Assembly: GCF_040581485.1 (NCBI RefSeq)
Contig: NC_090128.1
Location: 18,282,931-18,346,930 of the forward strand
Origin: Linepithema humile
Lineage: Eukaryota; Arthropoda; Insecta; Hymenoptera; Formicidae
DNA: 64,000 nucleotides
Reading direction: 5' to 3'
This document shows positions 20,750 through 32,378 of this stretch, in pieces. A program made the translations under genes and the position numbers. The notes under the pieces were generated by a model. That model was not told the origin of the DNA and ran no database searches. It saw nothing but the letters and a program-made list of their open reading frames with translations. Position 1 is the first letter of the stretch. Each line of letters starts with the position of its first letter.

Positions 20750-23155
20750 TCATCTGCTTAAACGTAAAAACAGAGCGTGTCTACATTCTCGTGAATTCGG
20801 CGGCATATATTTGTCGTAAAAATCTTGAATAAATTCTTCCACCTTAAAACCGAATTTCTGGTATAATAACACAGCGGGATTAGTAGCCGATACGTGTAAC
20901 GTGACATCTTGTCCCATACAGGTCTGTATTAAATGATACAGCATGAATGTGCCGATGCCAGATTTTTGCCATTCCGGACGTGTCAGGAAGAATGAGATGT
21001 AGGCTTCATTATAGCCGACATACGGTACCAATATCGCGAAACCCACGACTAATTTTTTGTACAGCGCAACGCAGGTAAAGTCTGGATATTGCAAACATTC
21101 AGTCACTAAAACAAATTCAAAATAATACTTTAAGTACAACACAGGTCGTGTATATATCAGTAGGTGTCGAGCATGCATCCACTTACAATCTATACCAGGC
21201 CAAAAGAATTGATTACAGAGACTGTTGATTGCGGGTATGTGTTGCGGTCGAATGTAAGAATAATCAATGGGTGATCTAGGCGACGGTCTCCACTGTGGAT
21301 TATTTTTATTCACTTTCGCGCACAGTTCGTCTGTAAGTCTTAACCACAATGGCTGGCAAGAAGTATCTCGCCTTATAAATGGTTTTAAAATTCTGTTCGT
21401 GTATGGACTATGTACAGACGTAGGTTCGTTATAGCCCTGCAGTCTTTGTTCAAAGATGCACCCAAGATCGTCACTAAAAAATCGATCCAACACTCTGTTA
21501 TTGTCTTTTGATAGTATCACGGATGTTTCAGATTTAGACCCAAAACAATCAACGTCTAATAGAGGAAGTCCGTAATCTCTCTTCGTTTTTCGCACCGCTA
21601 ATTTTCTGTACAATCTTCTGATAGCCGGCGGTGCTTTATTTAGATCAGTTTTATTGATTCTTTGTAACAAATATACTTCTTCTTGACGAGTCATACGTGA
21701 AATTTTCTCACCTGCAATACATACATAATATGTACATAGAGATTTTATACATCGCGCATGCAACTTTTTTGATTAAAAAAAAAAAAAAGTACTAGTAGCA
21801 GGGAATGATTTAGACCAAGGCCGTTTACGAGGTTTTGCTTCTTTAAACAAAGAAACTGGTAGCTGCTCCTGTGTGAAAGCAGGACTATCGTTACAGTCAT
21901 CATCGTATCCTTCTTCCTTAACATTTTTAATTTCATCACCAGTATAATGTGGTGAAGTACTCATATTATATGACCAATCGGAATTATACATTAGTTGTGC
22001 TAAATGAAAATTGTTTTCGTATTGACAGTCTTGAATTAAGTCGGAGATAGATGGAACATTATTCTCGTTACGCAATATTATATCATCTTCCATATCCATA
22101 TCTGCAATATATAATTTTCTCAATAGATACATATTATATTTGCACTTTTTACTTTTACTTATTTTCTACTACATACCGTTTGGCTCATCATCTTCGAGTA
22201 AAAAGTCAGATAGTGTTTCAGTAGGTTGAACATATGCATAAGAATATACTGAGCTTTTGTTTTTAAATAATTCACTACTGCAATTGCTATCATCGCCAAC
22301 CGAGATGCTGGAATCTGACAGTGCAGGACTACATGATAATTTATAAGATAATTTTAGACCAATATTTTTCTTTCTATCCATTACCATTTTGCTATCTAGA
22401 AATAGAGATTATATTAATGCCTAATATAAAAAAATTGCACAATATATATTACATAATTTCAGCAATATTACTTTTGGAGATTAAAATTTCAGGGGGATCA
22501 TTATCCAAGAGTTTCCACCATCCAGATTCCCCTAATTCACTAGTGCCAGACTTAAAAAAGATTCCGCTATAATGGGATAATGTGCCAGATATAGTGCCAA
22601 TCCAATTCTTCTTCTTTTTCCTGAATAATAATAAATATTTCAGTTTATATCCATAAAGTATAGGTATATGTAACATAAACAATTATTATATATATATTAC
22701 AATAAATATCATAAAATTAATTAAACTGTATAGAATATTTACACTGTCTTTTTGAACAAAGTATCCCAATTTCTCTCCACAAAAGAACTAATGTCGGATT
22801 TCCAATGAAAGTATCCTCTTTTGCTGATACCGCTTGATTTTTCACGTAGATTGTAAAGTGTCAAAATAATCACATTGAGCCATGGCATTTTATCGCGTAC
22901 AACCATTTCTTCCTCTAACGGATTGCAAGAAGCACAATTAAAGTCGAAGAAGACATCTCCTATAAAAGAAGCTGGAACGCTGCCTCTTTCTAAGCATTCT
23001 ATGTGTACTTTTCTGTCACATCCTCCACTGCAGTGCAACATTGGTTTATCGTAAGGATTGCCTGCTTTTCCACACTTTTTGCAATATTCCGTGATCTTGG
23101 TCTCATTCTGTTCTTTTAGATTTGTCGTGCTTTCCTCTTCAATAATTTCTGACAT
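20750..23155 (-). CDS. KAT14: KAT14 (CSRP2BP; Drosophila Atac2), ATAC-complex acetyltransferase
   Basis: Six exons: 23155-22743, 22620-22472, 22395-22177, 22101-21793, 21711-21187 and 21105-20750; the sum gives 656 residues with all phases agreeing. The N-terminal part has a PHD-like zinc-binding pattern (CKKCGKAG..., CSGGCDRKVHIEC, CASC) and the WLNVIILTLYNL and WIGTISGTLSHYSG motifs typical of this family. The middle is acidic and disordered. The C-terminal part is a GNAT acetyltransferase: NQFFWPGID, then FAILVPYVGYNEAYISFFLTRPEWQKSGIG with the acetyl-CoA loop, and a final NPAVLLYQKFGF. KAT14 is a histone H4 acetyltransferase subunit of the nuclear ATAC co-activator complex. The protein is shorter than the vertebrate one in its disordered middle. 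It precedes DnaJ-1 on the same strand. Confidence 0.93.
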
Positions 23156-23268
23156 TTTATTCTCTTAAATAAATAACAAATAAATTGAAGAGAGATTTAC
23201 TTAACCTAAGGCACTAGATATGTAGGTATTCTCATCCGCCATTTTGGTTCCTACTAGATGGAGAATTA

Positions 23269-23713
23269 GGCCGGCGTCACATAGAACCCGTAATCCGTAA
23301 TCCGCACCGAAAGTCCGCAAAAGTTACTAGGGATTGCGTCCGTAACGTTACGTGTGTTTTATCTCCTTGTGTCCCATGGAGCCGTAATTCCATGAAATTT
23401 CCGTAAAAGTTACTAAAAGTTACTAGTTATTACTAGTAATGCTTTTTTTAATTTTATTTATTTAACTAAATTTGACGATTTAATTAAAATTTTTGTTAAA
23501 ATTATAATATATTCTGTAGTTTTCTTATGAATAAAATACAAATAAACAATTATAATTTGTTAAATAAAAAATAGTAATACCGTTACGTGTGTATTTACGG
23601 CTCCATGGGACACAAGGAGAAAAAACATACGTAACGTTACGGACGCAATCCCTAGTAACTTTTGCGGACTTCCGGTGCGGATTACGGATTACGGGTTCTA
23701 TGTGACGCCAGCC
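23269..23713. mobile_element. 445-bp Harbinger-type MITE, TTA target duplication
   Basis: The ends GGCCGGCGTCACATAGAACC (23269) and the mirror of GGCTGGCGTCACATAGAACC (ending 23713) are long inverted repeats of more than 100 bp, including CGTAATCCGTAATCCGCACCG and GGGACACAAGGAG. A TTA flanks each side (23266-23268 and 23714-23716), as expected for PIF/Harbinger. There is no coding content. It lies about 110 bp upstream of the KAT14 start codon. Confidence 0.9.
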
Positions 23714-23718
23714 TTATA

Positions 23719-23867
23719 TAGCGTTTTCGAGTAAACGGGGTTTGAACGACCCAAGATTGGTTAATGACGTCATTGCAACCTCTCCACTAATGAAAGACTT
23801 GCATTCATAGTAAAATAGTGATTGATCAACCCTAGATCGTTCAAACCCCGTTTACTCGAAAACGCTA
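23719..23867 (+). mobile_element. 149-bp palindromic MITE, copy 1 (TAGCGTTTTCG ends)
   Basis: Perfect terminal TAGCGTTTTCG repeats extend to TAAACGGGGTTTGAACGA. It is flanked by ATA on both sides (23716-23718, 23868-23870). It abuts the Harbinger MITE at its left, sharing its TTA border. A second copy in opposite orientation lies at 24518. Confidence 0.88.
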
Positions 23868-23988
23868 ATAGCGTATATAGTATAGTATAGCGTACATGTG
23901 TAACACGTCAATTATTAAAAATGATTCAGGACTTTTTTCGACTCATTTTTTGGCAAGGAATAACGCTATGTACTTAGTGGGCAGTCTT

Positions 23989-24697
23989 TGGGTGTTTACG
24001 ATAATTCAAGTTCGAGTTAGTTTCACTAGGACCGACAATGAGATATACATAACCATCTAGAACCTTTATGATTCATGACAACTCAACGCTGTCTTGTATT
24101 GCTTGAGTTAAATTCATTGAATTTGTTGAGTTTAATAAATATAATTATATACATATATATATAATTATATCTATTAAAGAGGTATACCAACATACATACC
24201 AACATTATTTGTTTCTTTCATAGACTGATTTGCAGTTAACCTTTTTTTATTACAATAAAATTTGCTCTATAAACTCAACAAATTCAATTAATTTAACTCA
24301 AGCAATACAAGACAGCGTTGAGTTGTCATAAATCATAAAGATTCTAGATGGTTATGTCTATCTCATTTTTCGGTCGTAGTGAAACTAACTCGAACTTGAA
24401 TTATCGTAAACACCCAATGAATTTAACTCAAGCAATACAAGACAGCGTTGAGTTGTCATGAATCATAAAGGTTCTAGATGGTTATGTATATCTCATTGTC
24501 GGTCCTAGTGAAACTAATAGCGTTTTCGAATAAACGAGGTTTGAACGATCTAGGGTTGATCAATCACTATTTTACTATAAATGCAAGTCTTTCATTGGTG
24601 GAGAGGTTGCAATGACGTCATTAACCAATCTTGGGTCGTTCAAATCCTGTATTATCGAAAACGCTATAACTCGAACTTGAATTATCGTAAACACCCA
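23989..24697. mobile_element. element with TGGGTGTTTACG ends, one left and two right arms
   Basis: The left arm (23989-24131) begins TGGGTGTTTACGATAATTC. Its inverted match ends at 24416 (GAATTATCGTAAACACCCA). A second right arm follows directly, from AATGAATTTAACTCAAGC to another AAACACCCA at 24697, and is itself split by the 149-bp MITE. The arms are about 143 bp and 90% or more alike by eye. No gene is present in the 140-bp AT-rich centre. Confidence 0.8.
24518..24666 (-). mobile_element. 149-bp palindromic MITE, copy 2, nested
   Basis: Same family and same 149-bp length as the copy at 23719, in inverted orientation. TAA flanks both sides (24515-24517, 24667-24669). The intact arm at 24270-24416 shows the pre-insertion site, GAAACTAACTCGAAC, which fixes the element's ends and its 3-bp duplication. 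Confidence 0.92.
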
Positions 24698-26575
24698 TAA
24701 TCGATAAAAATAATGGCACTAATAAAACTCACGTAAAAAATTGTAATTCTTGGAAAATTAATAAGCTTATAATTACTCACTTCTTTTCTTCTGCATATTT
24801 TTTAACGTACAACTAAATCATATCGAAACCATACGAATTATTTTCCACATAAATCTAAATAAATAAAATGCAATTTAAATCTGCATAAGTCACAATAACG
24901 TTTCGTGATCCTTGCGTGAATTAGTGCATGCTTTTTTAATTAGTCAAGAATTGAAATAAAGTGTAATTTTCAGAACGTGCTTCTATTCATAAACTGCAAG
25001 ATTGCAATGTTAAGTAGACCATAGTATGTTCTGTTAATTTTGATGTTTGCTTCAATTTTTTTATTACATGTTTAGCATACATTCTATAAGATAAGAGTAG
25101 TAGTTTTATATTAAGAATGCACATTTTATGTATCTCAAAAAATATGACAAAACTCGCTTCTTTCTTTTATTTTAAACTATGAAATATGTATGTACAACAC
25201 TAATCATGTATACAAGATAACTATACCGTTTAATTATATGCGCGTAAACTGCGTGTGTGCGCTTATCGATTCATCACCTGTGTTACATATTGATTTTTTA
25301 TAGCTCACGTAAGACTTTTTACTGCTTAGCTGATTTTGTCTCTTCCTAGTTTCTTTATTACAGATATCACATTCCATACAGCACACATATCTAAAAGATG
25401 TCCAGAAGACATTCCAAAGATATTTTTGAAAGATACGATATCTTTGGAATGTCCTCTGAACATCCCCCGGATATGCATGCTGTGTGGGATTCTTTAATCA
25501 TCTGATACTAAAACAAAATGATTTCCAATAACAAACATTAACTACTTTAAGGTGCAAGTTATATATTTTTTATTGTAATAACAATTTAAATAATTAATTT
25601 ATTACTTAAAAAGAATTATTAAAAGAATTATTAATCTATATCGTCGTTTTTATTAACTCTATGTCAATCAAAGGTCAATAAGAGAATCTTGTAAATAATT
25701 ATTATAGTAACATTATAATTAGCTTTTATCGAAATATAGTTTATTGTAAGAATACTGTATAAAATATATTGATTGAAAGATGGTGTCGAATAAGAAGTTT
25801 TGGTACATTTAATATTTTTAACAATATTACCATCAGATTGATAACTTATTGCTAATTTCAATTTCTATTTCGTGTATGTTTGGGAAAAGTTAAAATAGAT
25901 AGTTTCTAAAGATATGGTAGAGTAATCATCAAATTATTAAAAATAAAATGATTTTAGGAATGAACGAGTCAAAATAGTTAATTAAATCATACAAACTGTG
26001 TAGAATGGTGATCTCCTGTTTTGGCATTTATTCGTGCTAATATCATTTTACGACTGCGAGTCCTTAATGTTTATATATAACAACCATATATATATATATC
26101 ATTTGGTCAGATTAAAAGAACTGCATGTTCATTCTTAGCTATGTTTTAACATTATGCATGTCAATCCATATTAACATATTAGATAGTAATCACAACAGTT
26201 TAATCTGCCTGATTTCAATATATCGCTCATTGAATATAAATACAAATTTAATACAATTAAACTTTTTTAAATATATATTTAAATGTTTAAAATTGTTTAA
26301 ATTTGTTTAAAAAGTGCCGCGTCAAATTTATTTAAATATGTCACGTGTCTATCAATAAGTACATAAAAAACAGATGTAAGTAACTCGATGCTTTCTTATT
26401 CATTGAGAGCAGTTGAGGTAAACAATTCATATCCGAGATAAAGATACCTCGTATATATTTATAACAGATAAAAAAATTTACAAACATGTCTAATCTTGTA
26501 AAATGACTGATATATGTTTAAATGCAGGTACTTTTCTGCATGACGCATGTTTTAAAAGTTCCTATTCTTACATAA
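24698..26575. other. intergenic DNA downstream of IMPDH
   Basis: AT-rich, with no gene I can support. It contains the hairpin at 25375-25490 and a TA run near 26085-26098. The last 200 bases probably include the IMPDH 3' UTR. Confidence 0.5.
25375..25490. repeat. imperfect 50-bp inverted repeat (MITE-like hairpin)
   Basis: The left arm CATACAGCACACATATC...GACATTCCAAAGATAT pairs with the right arm ATATCTTTGGAATGTC...GATATGCATGCTGTGTG. The innermost 17 bases match perfectly and the outer part has scattered mismatches. No clear target duplication was seen. Confidence 0.7.
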
Positions 26576-28351
26576 TTAAAAGAGCCTCTTCTCATACGAG
26601 AATAAGCTGTGTACATTGCCCTCTTGTTGAGCCGAAGGCGTTCTTCTTTCAAATTTTAGTCCCCCGCTATACATCATAGATCGCAAGATGTTAAGTGATC
26701 TCGCTCCGATATCTTGACAGCCGTGCTTGATACCGCACGTTAAGTATGGTAAAAATTTAAGCACCGAACCCTTATCAACTATAGAACCGCTAACGCCCTG
26801 CGCTACCTTCAGCTTGTCCATTTCGTTATGAAAATATCTATCCATCGCCGAACCCTTGGAATCTTTCCTATCCATGGCTTCTAATGAACCCATTCCTCTG
26901 TACTTTTTAAGCCGGACTCCATCGCTAAAGAAGTATTCGCCTGGGGCTTCCGACGTTCCAGCCAGCAAGGAGCCCATCATGACGGTGCTAGCGCCTAAAC
27001 TGAGACCTTTGATGATGTGTCCGATAGATTGAATACCACCGTCCGCTATAACCGGCACTCCAAATTTTCTGGCATACTCGGAAACTTTGTAGACGGCTGT
27101 CGCTTGTGGCCGTCCCACAGCCATCACCTCTTGCGTTATGCAGATAGATCCGGAACCCATTCCGACGCGTAACGCATCTGCTCCCGCTTCTACAAGATTT
27201 TTGGCTTGCATCGTAGTCACAACATTGCCTGCAATCACTTGTAGATCCGGATATTGCAATTTAATATACTTAATCATGTCGATTTGATACATGGAATTGC
27301 CCTGGGAAGAATCTAATACCACTACATCTACACCAGCTGCTACGAGCAATTCTAATCTATGTTTGTCCGCCTCACGCGTTCCTATCGCGGCTCCTACCAG
27401 TAATTGCTTGTTCTCATCCTTACTGGCACTTGGGTAACTGCGATTCTTCTTCAAGTCAGTTCTTGCCATCAGAGATACAAGTTCACCTCGCTCATTCACA
27501 ATAGGAAGCTTGCCCTTCTTCGATTTCTCCAAAATAACGTTTGCTTCTTGCAGTGTCACACCAGCTGGTGCGGTGATTAGATCTTCTAAGATTGTCATTA
27601 TTGAACTAAGCGTTTTACTTTGATAGGAAGGCAAAGGTTCGAGGAAATCGATATCTCTGGAGGTGACAATGCCTAATAGTTTACCGCCAACTTTACCCGT
27701 GTCTGTGACAGGCACTCCGCTGAAACCATTTTCAGCTTTCACGTTCAAAACATCATTGACTGTATGATATGGCGCCAACACAACTGGATCTCTGATGAAA
27801 CCATGCTTGTATTTCTTTACCTATAAATAAATCAAATATATATATATGTGCATGTATAAAGACAAACGTTTAATAAGATTTATATATAGTGATAATATAT
27901 AACAAAGCGCGATATTTTTAATTTGTATTATGTACAACGGAAAATTTTAGAAATTGTAGCTTAAATATGTTAGTTACTCCGGGCTTAAAAACGATCCGTT
28001 AAGAACGGATTTGCTCTAAAGTACCTTATGCACTTCGTTGGCTTGATATTCGCCGGTACAATTGTGATGTATGATGCCAATTCCGCCGCAAAGGGCCATA
28101 GCGATTGCCATGTCCGATTCCGTGACGGTGTCCATAGGAGAGGACACGAGTGGTGCCTTCAGCACGATCTTCCTTGTTAACGGTGACAATAAGTCGACTT
28201 CCTCCGCCGTAAAATCTATATAACCTGGCAAGATGATGAAGTCGTTGTAGGTGAGACCGTCACCCGCGGCGAATAACTGCGCGGCTGACAATCCATCGTC
28301 TGGCAACGGTATGTCTGCTGGTTCTGTATTGCCTAACACGTAGTCTGCCAT
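26576..28351 (-). CDS. ras: inosine-5'-monophosphate dehydrogenase (raspberry)
   Basis: Two coding exons, 28351-28025 and 27820-26576, join in phase 0 to 523 residues, close to the usual 514. The enzyme converts IMP to XMP with NAD+, the rate-limiting step of guanine nucleotide synthesis in the cytosol. Visible marks are the N-terminal [16 protein letters not shown] start of the barrel, the two CBS domains (about 115-230) as an insert, a [11 protein letters not shown] strand, the catalytic loop [15 protein letters not shown] with the active-site Cys, VIADGGI, and the flap [23 protein letters not shown]. The start is the first ATG and matches the family N-terminus. The flank upstream to 28560 is GC-richer and probably contains the 5' UTR and promoter. 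Confidence 0.96.
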
Positions 28352-29335
28352 AATTTTCTAACACTTTTAAGTATTTAATTTCTTTTAATCGCAGATTTGT
28401 AAATTTGATACACCGCAGTCGCTTCCTGCTGCTGTTATCCGCACTTCGATCAAGTTGTTCTTGAAGAAACGAGATTTAGAATACCAAAAACACGCGTCCA
28501 CGTGCGCTCTAAACCACCTCGAAGAAGCCTGAAGAAGCCGCCAGACGAAATGACCGAGTGCGAAGCATGCACGATATCTTTATTCACTAGACGGCGACGC
28601 CAGAGCCGCTGATACCACAACAGCAGATTTTTTATGTAAGCGCGGTAAATTCAACAGTCTTCGATTGATATCCAAAAATATCCAAGAGCAATATATTAAA
28701 GATTAATAAAAATAAACAAGTGTTAATTATAAGTAATTGAATAATTTTTGCTTTTTAAGTGTTAAATATATTCGATTTTAGTATTTTCATACGTAAAATA
28801 AATCTCTTCTTTGCTCTAAAATGTTCTTAATCATTTCCAATTATAATTATCTTTCTGCAATATATCGAAATTACACGGTTTACTATCTTCTGTTCTACTT
28901 TGCATTATTTACATTAAAATCAGTGAACACAAGACTATGAAGAAGACAAGAGCTAATGTTTGATTTAAATCCCAAAGAAAGTTTAATCGCAAATATATAA
29001 TCGTATATAAACATTCACATCACGTATACAATATGCGTGTGTATGAAATATCATTAGAAAATATAAAGAATTCGATGTATATAGAAGAGACATAACTCAC
29101 ACAAAACATAGATGGGGTATAAGCGCGCGTGTGAATAGGAACAAGTAGCGAGACATGTAGAGTGGCGTTAACTCGCGGATATGCATTCAAATAACGTCAT
29201 TACATTTCCCACACGAACACTGAAAATGACACAAAACTGCAGAACGCTTGACGCGTGATTTTCACGGATTAACACATAATGCAGAGCGCAAGTTTCTACG
29301 AAATTTAGCGAGTTTTCAAATAAGCGAGAGAGAAG
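28352..29335. other. IMPDH 5' flank and 3' flank of the next gene
   Basis: No coding region is supported. A CG-richer stretch (28430-28620) next to the IMPDH start is the probable promoter and leader; the remainder is AT-rich. Confidence 0.45.
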
Positions 29336-32300
29336 TTACAGCTTTCGGTCAAATCTTACTGGGCGTAGAAATACTGTATTCAGGACCTCGACAATGCCGC
29401 CGAAGGCTTCCCCGAATGACGCCGTGACGTACTGCAGCGTCAGCTCGAGGTAACTCATGTTCTCGTAATCGTCGTGTTCCTCGTCAAAGAAATAGTCGTA
29501 CATTATGGGCAGAAATATGATCGCAACGTACATCGTGATACCAAGCAGCGCTAAAAGTATTTCATATTTTCATCTTCGAATAAAAATAATTAACTCTATT
29601 GTTATTCATTTATGTATGATCCAAACATAATTTACATACCTATAGTTTTAAGTTCGAGCGGTCGTTTGCTCGTCTGCTTCGTCCTTTTTCGTTTCTTCGC
29701 AGACGACAATCCGAAAATGTTTTCGCGCACATTGGACGCTACATTCGTCGCCGGATCAGAAAGCGATTTCTTATCGACAGTCGTTGAATCTCGAAGCGTC
29801 GTATTGATCATGCACGAAAGCAGGGAGCATTGTTGCAACGTTTGAGATTCGGGCGAACGATTCTGCAGTTTGTTTGCATGTTCGCCCGCGGTGTCCGGCT
29901 TAGTCAGCACGAGCTTACGCTTGAGTTTCCTGTAATACTCCCAATAATTTTTGTTCAGCAGTTCCTGAGTCTCTAATGGAATGGACGATAGTCTATCGAA
30001 TGAGTTATCCGCTGGCAGATTCGTCAACGAACGAGAGTTTATTCGACCCTGTTTCAGCGCGTAGAACTTGATTCGTATAGAATTCGTGCTGGTTATTCTG
30101 CTTCTTCTATTTAATAACTGACTTACCTTTAAACGACCGCATGTCTTTTCGTACTGTTTACCTCGAATGCGACGTGGACCGGGAAGTATCAGAGTGCAAT
30201 TGGAATCTACAATCGCCAAACGGGATTTCTTCCGAAAGAACGACTTTGCCTTCCTCGACAGATTCATGGATGCCGTTTTATGCTTCAAGCTGCCGCACAG
30301 CTCCTCGTGTTTCTCCTTACTTTCGTTATTTCTTTCACCCTTACCTTTAACTTCGCCAAATGCTAAGCTTTGTATATTTTTCTGCAGCGTTTTATCTGTT
30401 ACATTCATCGAAGATTCATTCGTATTGATTCGCTCGTCTTTTACGATTCTTTGGTTCCTCGAATGTGCCAAACTCTTTTCACTCGATCTTTTCCGTTCGA
30501 TGCAATCGTCGACACACGAGTTTGTATTGCATTCTTTTCCGCCGACAATGTTCAATCTTTCAGCAGCATTTAGATTCGACGAGTTTTCATCATTCTTCAT
30601 ATCGTCCATGTTATTTGTTGTATTAAAATTTGTATGATTCCTGGACACTTCGTTTACGGTATTTCTGTTCAATATGTTCTCTTGATCGGTAATGCGTTCG
30701 TTACAATGTGAAATATTTTTGTTATCATCGCTGTTCATCACATTACGCTGCTGAATACCTAAAAACGATAACATTTCAGTTATCTTCATCTCACGAATGA
30801 GATACACATTATCGAACAATTCATTACTACTAAGATATTCTTTATCTCTAGATTCCTTGGAGTTACACGTTGAATTGGTCAATGTATTCGACACTGCGCA
30901 CGTATTCTCGACAGTTTCTCGTCTCTTCACATTATCGCTTTGACATTCTGGTATTTTAACATTCTCCGGAATTTGTGTGGAAATATTCGGTATTTGTAAA
31001 GGTACATTGCAGTAGGTCACTACAGGAATTTGTACGCTATAACATTGCAGTGGCTGTGCGGGAGTAGCTTCTATGTTGAGAGTATTGATAGGCAAAGCGT
31101 GTATCTTTTTCTCATCAACCATTAAAAGCAGCGGCTTATTAGCTTCCTAAACATGTAAACACGTAATAAAAAACGCGCTCTTAATATGCAACACCTACAA
31201 TTTCCATCTATAAATAGAACTTTGCTCACTTGTTTTTGTTGACAGAATCGACTTTCAATGTCACATCGCTCATCAATCACATATTGATTAGCTGTAATAA
31301 ATTTAAAGTCGTTAAATAATTAATCGAGTAATTTGATATGCACAATTTTTACAATAAGCTTTGCATATATAATTACCTGCTACACGATTTGTTTCTGAAA
31401 TAGATTGCTCCTTAGTGAGACAATCAGTGGTTTTCTTCATCAATTTTACCACACTCTCTGATAACTTATCTACATCATGATGGAGCAGAGATGTACAGTT
31501 GTTCACATTTTTATCTATTTTCTGCAAGTTATCTTCAAATTTTTTATTTTCCTGCTGATTATGTGTATCTGATTCTGACATTTGTTTGTCATTCTTCATG
31601 TTACACGCTTCATCTGGTTTCTCAGCCTTATCTCGCGATATCTGTCTGTATTACATTACAAATTATGTTACCATGGCATGTTGATGACCAAACAGATAGA
31701 AATCATGAGATAATGATATAAAAGCACGCAAACTATCATCTTGCACACTATGTAGAATTGAGAAACATGTCACAAAGCAAAAAATTTTAATGTAAAAGTT
31801 AATTAGAATCTGATACCTTTTAAAACGCGGATCATTATAACTAGATAATTTTCTCGGTATGTGTGTGGGGACTTCATATTTTTGGCAGCAAACCGGTTTG
31901 GCATGTCTAAATTAAAAGGAAAAGACAGGGCAATTCAAGAAGATGTAGACTCAGACATAGTACATTAAATTACTTGAAAAACTTACTTATACGGAATAGT
32001 TTGCACTGTACTGCGACTTTTTCTAGGAGTTCCAGTCACAGTGATCATATATGGAGGTTTGATAATGTCATCGGTATTGTCGGATAAGCGACGTGGAGGT
32101 ATCTTAGGCCAAGATGGATCGGAAGGAAGCCTAATTGAGAGTATTGTGATGAAATCAAACAAGATTCTGCTCGTTTGCCAGTAATTCTAACGCAATGAAA
32201 ACATTATGCCTACCGTAAGGTGCCGATATCACATTTTTCCGAAATCGCTGATAAATTTTGTCCATTTACTAAAAAGTGTACGTTAAAACGGTATCATTTA

Positions 32301-32378
32301 TTGTTCTTCCACGATAATTTTTGAATATTTACCTTTTATATGCAGTTCAAGTGCACTTGTCCCGTCATTATGCGCCAT
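29336..32378 (-). CDS. unrecognised 795-residue protein with one C-terminal membrane segment
   Basis: Eight exons join cleanly: 32378-32333, 32268-32214, 32130-31987, 31906-31817, 31645-31377, 31291-31230, 31146-29640 and 29550-29336. They give 795 residues with consistent phases. I do not recognise the family. The N-terminal 200 residues contain Pro-rich basic stretches (PSWPKIPPRRLSD, TGTPRKSRSTVQTIPY). The large seventh exon is Asn/Ser/Glu-rich and probably disordered, then strongly basic near its end (RKAKSFFRKKSR, KKRKRTKQTSKRP). The last exon encodes one hydrophobic helix, IALLGITMYVAIIFLPIMYDY, followed by an acidic EEHDDYENM and a well-ordered 40-residue tail. That suggests a single-pass membrane protein with a long cytosolic or nuclear N-terminal region. 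The small final domain is the best handle for a homology search. Confidence 0.75.
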
